Assembly (NCBI GenBank): GCA_035530055.1
Contig: DATKVN010000061.1
Location: 1 to 17,476 of the forward strand
Direction of reading: 5' to 3'
From: a bacterium
GTDB lineage: Bacteria; UBA6262; WVXT01
DNA length: 17,476 bases
Every line of letters starts with the position of its first letter. Within the stretch, counting starts at the first letter, position 1. The notes under the pieces were generated by a model. That model had not been told where the DNA came from. It did not search any database and saw only the letters and a program-made list of their open reading frames with translations. This document shows positions 14,690 through 17,476 of the stretch, in pieces. The translations under genes were made by a program, and so were the position numbers.

Positions 14690-15490
14690 ATGAACAGGAT
14701 TGACAGTAAATTTGGAGAGTTAAACAGAGAGGGTAGAAAGGCTTTAATCACTTTTATTACTGCCGGTGACCCAGATTTAGATACGACCTTTGAGTTAGTT
14801 TTGGAGATGGAGAGGAAAGGCGCAGATGTCGTTGAGTTAGGTGTCCCTTTCTCTGACCCCTTGGCTGATGGCGCTACCATTCAGAGAGCATCCCAGAGAG
14901 CGTTAAATAATAAGGTAAGATTAAGAGATATACTCAAATTGGTCTATAAATTGAGAAGGAAGACAGAGATTCCCATCGTTCTGATGAGTTATTTGAATCC
15001 TATTTACAAGTATGGGTTGGAAGAATTTGCCACAACGTGTAGAAAAACGGGCGTAGATGGGGTTATCATTCCCGACCTTGTGCCCGAAGAAGCAGAAGAG
15101 TGGCTGACGGTGGCGCGGTTGAATAAATTATCTACGATTTTTCTGGCTGCTCCCACTAGCCCGCTGGAGAGGATAAAAAAGATTGCCAGCAAAAGCACCG
15201 GCTTCTTATATTATGTATCTTTAACTGGTGTGACCGGTGCTCGCGATAAATTGAATAGCAATATAATTGAGGCTTTAAAAGCTATTAAAAGGATAACTAA
15301 TAAACCTGTAGCCTGCGGCTTTGGAATCTCCAATCCCCAACAGGCACGAAAAGTATCCAGATATAGCGATGGTGTTATTGTGGGTAGTGCGATTATAGAT
15401 TTGATTGAAAAGAGCACCACCAGAAAGGCTATATTAAGGAATGTGGGTAATTTTGTTGCATCTTTACACCAGAAAATGGTAGGTGATTAG
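14690..15490 (+). CDS. trpA: Tryptophan synthase alpha subunit
   Basis: Cleaves indole-3-glycerol phosphate to indole and glyceraldehyde 3-phosphate, passing indole to TrpB. From ATG 14690 it has 266 residues, the usual length. The catalytic residues fall at Glu49 and Asp60 in VELGVPFSDPLADG, the same numbers as in E. coli. Other signatures are ITAGDPDLD near 23-31, YYVSLTGVTG and the phosphate-binding CGFGIS and GVIVGSAI. The open frame extends upstream to 14537, but those 51 codons are translated repeats, so the ATG behind AAGGAG (14675-14680) is chosen. That site sits in a hairpin. Its stop is one base from the accD start, implying co-translation with accD. Confidence 0.97.
   Translation: MNRIDSKFGELNREGRKALITFITAGDPDLDTTFELVLEMERKGADVVELGVPFSDPLADGATIQRASQRALNNKVRLRDILKLVYKLRRKTEIPIVLMSYLNPIYKYGLEEFATTCRKTGVDGVIIPDLVPEEAEEWLTVARLNKLSTIFLAAPTSPLERIKKIASKSTGFLYYVSLTGVTGARDKLNSNIIEALKAIKRITNKPVACGFGISNPQQARKVSRYSDGVIVGSAIIDLIEKSTTRKAILRNVGNFVASLHQKMVGD
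15481..15486 (+). promoter_or_regulatory. Shine-Dalgarno deciding the accD start
   Basis: AGGTGA lies five bases before ATG 15492 and overlaps the last codons of trpA. The alternative in-frame GTG at 15483 is inside this site, so the ATG is preferred. Confidence 0.6.
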
Positions 15491-15491
15491 T

Positions 15492-16313
15492 ATGCCAGTT
15501 GAAGAACCCGGTGGTAAAAAGAGTGTGCCAGGTGGTCTGTGGACGAAGTGTGAAAAGTGTAACGAGATAATTTATAACAAGGAACTGGAAAAGAATTTTA
15601 AGATTTGTCCTAAGTGTGGTTATTACTTTCGATTGACGCCAAAACAGCGCATTAGGTTACTTCTGGACAGAGGAAGTTTCCGGGAGAATTACGCCAATCT
15701 TAAACCTAGCGACCCCCTGGGGTTTGTTGCTGTTCAGTCTTACAAAAACAAGGTGAAGCAAGACCAGAAGAAGACAGGATCGATTGAGGCAGTTATTAGT
15801 GGCGAAGGTAGAATAGGCAAACACAAGGTAGCTATAGCTATTTTAGATTTTGACTTCATGGGCGGGAGTATGGCTTCCGTGGTGGGGGAAAAGGTGACTC
15901 GCCTAATCGAAAAAGCAATCAAGAAAAGAATTCCGGTAGTTATTGTCTCTTCTTCCGGTGGGGCAAGGATGCAGGAAGGAGTTCTTTCCCTAATGCAGAT
16001 GGCAAAGACAAGTGCAGCCCTGGGTCTTTTAGATCGGGGAAAGATACCCTTTATTTCCATTTTAACTAATCCTACTACAGGCGGGGTAAGTGCAAGTTTT
16101 GCCATGTTGGGTGATGTAATTATTGCCGAACCCAGAGCACTTATCGGCTTTGCTGGCCCGCGGGTTATCGAACAGACCATAAGGCAAAAATTACCTGAGG
16201 GATTTCAGACTTCAGAATTCTTATTAAAACATGGTTTAATAGATATGATAGTGGAAAGGAAAGATTTAAAGAACACTATTGTTAGAATATTAAATCTTTT
16301 TTCATCCAGATAA
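15492..16313 (+). CDS. accD: Acetyl-CoA carboxylase carboxyltransferase subunit beta
   Basis: Beta half of the carboxyltransferase that moves carboxyl from biotin to acetyl-CoA, making malonyl-CoA for fatty-acid synthesis. The 273-residue product begins with the conserved zinc ribbon: Cys20, Cys23, Cys39 and Cys42 in a CX2C-X15-CX2C pattern following GGLWTKC. The crotonase-like core has SSSGGARMQEG and NPTTGGVSASFAMLGD, which build the oxyanion holes and CoA site. The alpha subunit gene (accA) is not in the window. The gene starts one base after trpA ends, and a 174-bp gap with a 109-bp repeat separates it from folC. Linkage of trpA, accD and folC is common in bacteria. Confidence 0.98.
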   Translation: MPVEEPGGKKSVPGGLWTKCEKCNEIIYNKELEKNFKICPKCGYYFRLTPKQRIRLLLDRGSFRENYANLKPSDPLGFVAVQSYKNKVKQDQKKTGSIEAVISGEGRIGKHKVAIAILDFDFMGGSMASVVGEKVTRLIEKAIKKRIPVVIVSSSGGARMQEGVLSLMQMAKTSAALGLLDRGKIPFISILTNPTTGGVSASFAMLGDVIIAEPRALIGFAGPRVIEQTIRQKLPEGFQTSEFLLKHGLIDMIVERKDLKNTIVRILNLFSSR

Positions 16314-16341
16314 ACCAAAATTGATGCCCTAATATTTTATA

Positions 16342-16450
16342 GTAGTGTAGCCCTTTATGGGTGTAATCCCTACGGGGACACGTCCTTGGGCGACCATAAA
16401 GGTCGCCCCTACGCGACCAAAACTATTACGGGCATAAAACCCTACACTAC
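16342..16450. repeat. 109-bp GTAGTGTAG/CTACACTAC element, long copy (accD-folC gap)
   Basis: The ends 16342-16350 and 16442-16450 are inverted 9-mers. It is an inverted copy of the 67-bp element at 10185-10251, with 42 additional bases at 16359-16400. The extra segment contains GGGCGACC, which can pair with GGTCGCCC at 16401-16408 and so adds an internal hairpin. No coding capacity is seen. Confidence 0.87.
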
Positions 16451-16487
16451 TTAGCCATAGACAAATTATCTCCTAAAAAATTGCAAT

Positions 16488-17476
16488 ATGACCTACCCCC
16501 AGGTTTTAGATTACCTCTCGGCTTCAGAGCATTTAGGTATAAGGTTTGGACTCTCTAATATTAGGAAGCTTTTGAGAGCCACTGGCATTGATGATGAGAA
16601 ATTCCGGATAATCCATATTACCGGGACAAACGGAAAAGGGTCAGTGGCTATTTTTCTCTCCAGCATTCTTAGAGAAGCTGGATTCAAGGTCGGCCTGTAT
16701 ACTTCGCCTCATTTAATCGATTTTCGGGAACGCATTCAAGTAGATGGGAGATATATTTCCAAGAAGGAAGTTAGCGAACTCCTCTCTCAGTTACTGTTTT
16801 TTATCAGAACTCCTCGCGCAAAATTCTCCCTGGAGCCGACCTATTTTGAAATAATAACAGCCCTGGCGCTCCAATACTTTTCTCAAGCCAAGGTGGAAAT
16901 AGCCATCTTAGAAGTGGGCATGGGCGGCCGTTTAGATGCCACAAATGTATTCAACCATTCCCTGGTCTCAATCATCACCAATATTAATCATGAGCATACG
17001 GAGTATTTGGGCAAAAGAATTTCTGATATCTCTCGAGAAAAAGCAGGAATTATAAAAAATAATGGAATCGTAATTACTGGAGTGGAACAGAAAAGAGCTC
17101 TGGGAATAATAAAAGGAGTATGTCAGAAGAAAAAAACAAGATTATTCCGTTTAGGAAAAGATATCAAAGTCCAATACGTAAATCAAAGAAAAGATACCAA
17201 TAATTTTTGCGATTCCCAGATGTTCAATTACCAGGGAATCTTTGATAGTTTCAGAGATTTGAAGATAAAACTTTTAGGGAGACACCAGATAGAGAATGCG
17301 GCTTTGGCCCTGGGTGCAATCGAAGGATTAAGATTGAGAGGAATCCGCGTGGCGGAGAACCATTTGAGAAAGGGGCTGGAGAAAGCGACCTGGTCGGGGA
17401 GATTGGAAGTTTTAAATTATGTCAACCGGAAAGGAAAGAATTGTAGGGTAGTGTTAGATGGTGCGCATAATCCATC
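16488..17476 (+). CDS. folC: Folylpolyglutamate synthase / dihydrofolate synthase (partial, runs off the window)
   Basis: ATP-dependent Mur-ligase-like enzyme that adds glutamate to dihydropteroate and/or folates. About 329 codons are present and remain open to the window edge; the family is ~420-440 residues, so roughly the last quarter is missing. HITGTNGKGSV at 43-53 is the ATP-binding P-loop, YTSPHL at 71-76 and EVGMGGRLDATN at 142-153 are FolC signatures, and DGAHNP lies at the very end. The inserted Mur-like SREKAGII near 182-189 also fits. ATG 16488 is the only in-frame candidate after TAG at 16458-16460, but it lacks a clear ribosome-binding site. Whether it is bifunctional cannot be judged from the sequence. 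Confidence 0.96.
   Translation, partial: MTYPQVLDYLSASEHLGIRFGLSNIRKLLRATGIDDEKFRIIHITGTNGKGSVAIFLSSILREAGFKVGLYTSPHLIDFRERIQVDGRYISKKEVSELLSQLLFFIRTPRAKFSLEPTYFEIITALALQYFSQAKVEIAILEVGMGGRLDATNVFNHSLVSIITNINHEHTEYLGKRISDISREKAGIIKNNGIVITGVEQKRALGIIKGVCQKKKTRLFRLGKDIKVQYVNQRKDTNNFCDSQMFNYQGIFDSFRDLKIKLLGRHQIENAALALGAIEGLRLRGIRVAENHLRKGLEKATWSGRLEVLNYVNRKGKNCRVVLDGAHNP

Noticed and set aside
15740-16180. 146-codon open frame on the - strand opposite accD, and similar long antisense frames opposite trpD, hisA and trpE
   Set aside because: They lie entirely opposite well-identified genes, lack ribosome-binding sites or family motifs, and are best explained as codon-bias shadows.
2004-16450. CRISPR array
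   Set aside because: The repeats are scattered, from different families and inverted, with no regular spacers and no cas genes.

Overview
This is 17.5 kb of densely packed bacterial chromosome of moderate to low GC, with every recognisable gene on the + strand. The order is prfA-prmC-murA, then hisD-hisB-hisA-hisI, then trpE-G-D-C-B2-F-B-A, then accD-folC (folC is cut by the window end). All gene content is bacterial housekeeping and amino-acid biosynthesis. I saw no tRNA, rRNA, CRISPR array, transposase gene or phage gene. The prfA-prmC-murA and trpA-accD-folC linkages occur in many bacterial phyla. Together with the abundance of short hairpin repeats, this suggests an uncultivated lineage such as Omnitrophota or Aerophobota, but the sequence alone does not prove a phylum.

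Region 1 (1-3378) encodes translation termination (RF1 and its methyltransferase PrmC) and the first committed step of peptidoglycan synthesis (MurA). A GGGGTCAG-type inverted repeat sits between prmC and murA and supplies the last codons of prmC. Region 2 (3379-3824) has no convincing gene. It holds a ~395-bp element with 16-bp perfect terminal inverted repeats enclosing eight short hairpins.

Region 3 (3825-6981) carries four histidine genes. hisG, hisE, hisH, hisF, hisC and a histidinol-phosphatase are absent from the window. Region 4 (7042-15490) is a complete chorismate-to-tryptophan pathway. Unusually, it has two tryptophan synthase beta subunits in one operon: a TrpB2-type protein between trpC and trpF, and a classical TrpB next to trpA. 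Region 5 (15492-17476) holds the beta subunit of acetyl-CoA carboxylase carboxyltransferase and the 5' two thirds or more of folylpolyglutamate/dihydrofolate synthase.

The most unusual content lies between the genes. Adjacent genes are either nearly or fully overlapping (prfA/prmC, trpE/G, trpG/D, trpA/accD), separated by at most 20 bp (trpC/trpB2, trpF/trpB), or separated by a gap over 50 bp. Every gap over 50 bp contains at least one hairpin-forming repeat. Several families recur within the window: a ~110-bp element that ends both hisA and trpB and shows compensatory base changes between copies, a 67/109-bp GTAGTGTAG-ended element, a GTAGGGGC family, and GCAGAGC-type mini-hairpins. Some of these repeats provide stop codons or ribosome-binding sites for the flanking genes.
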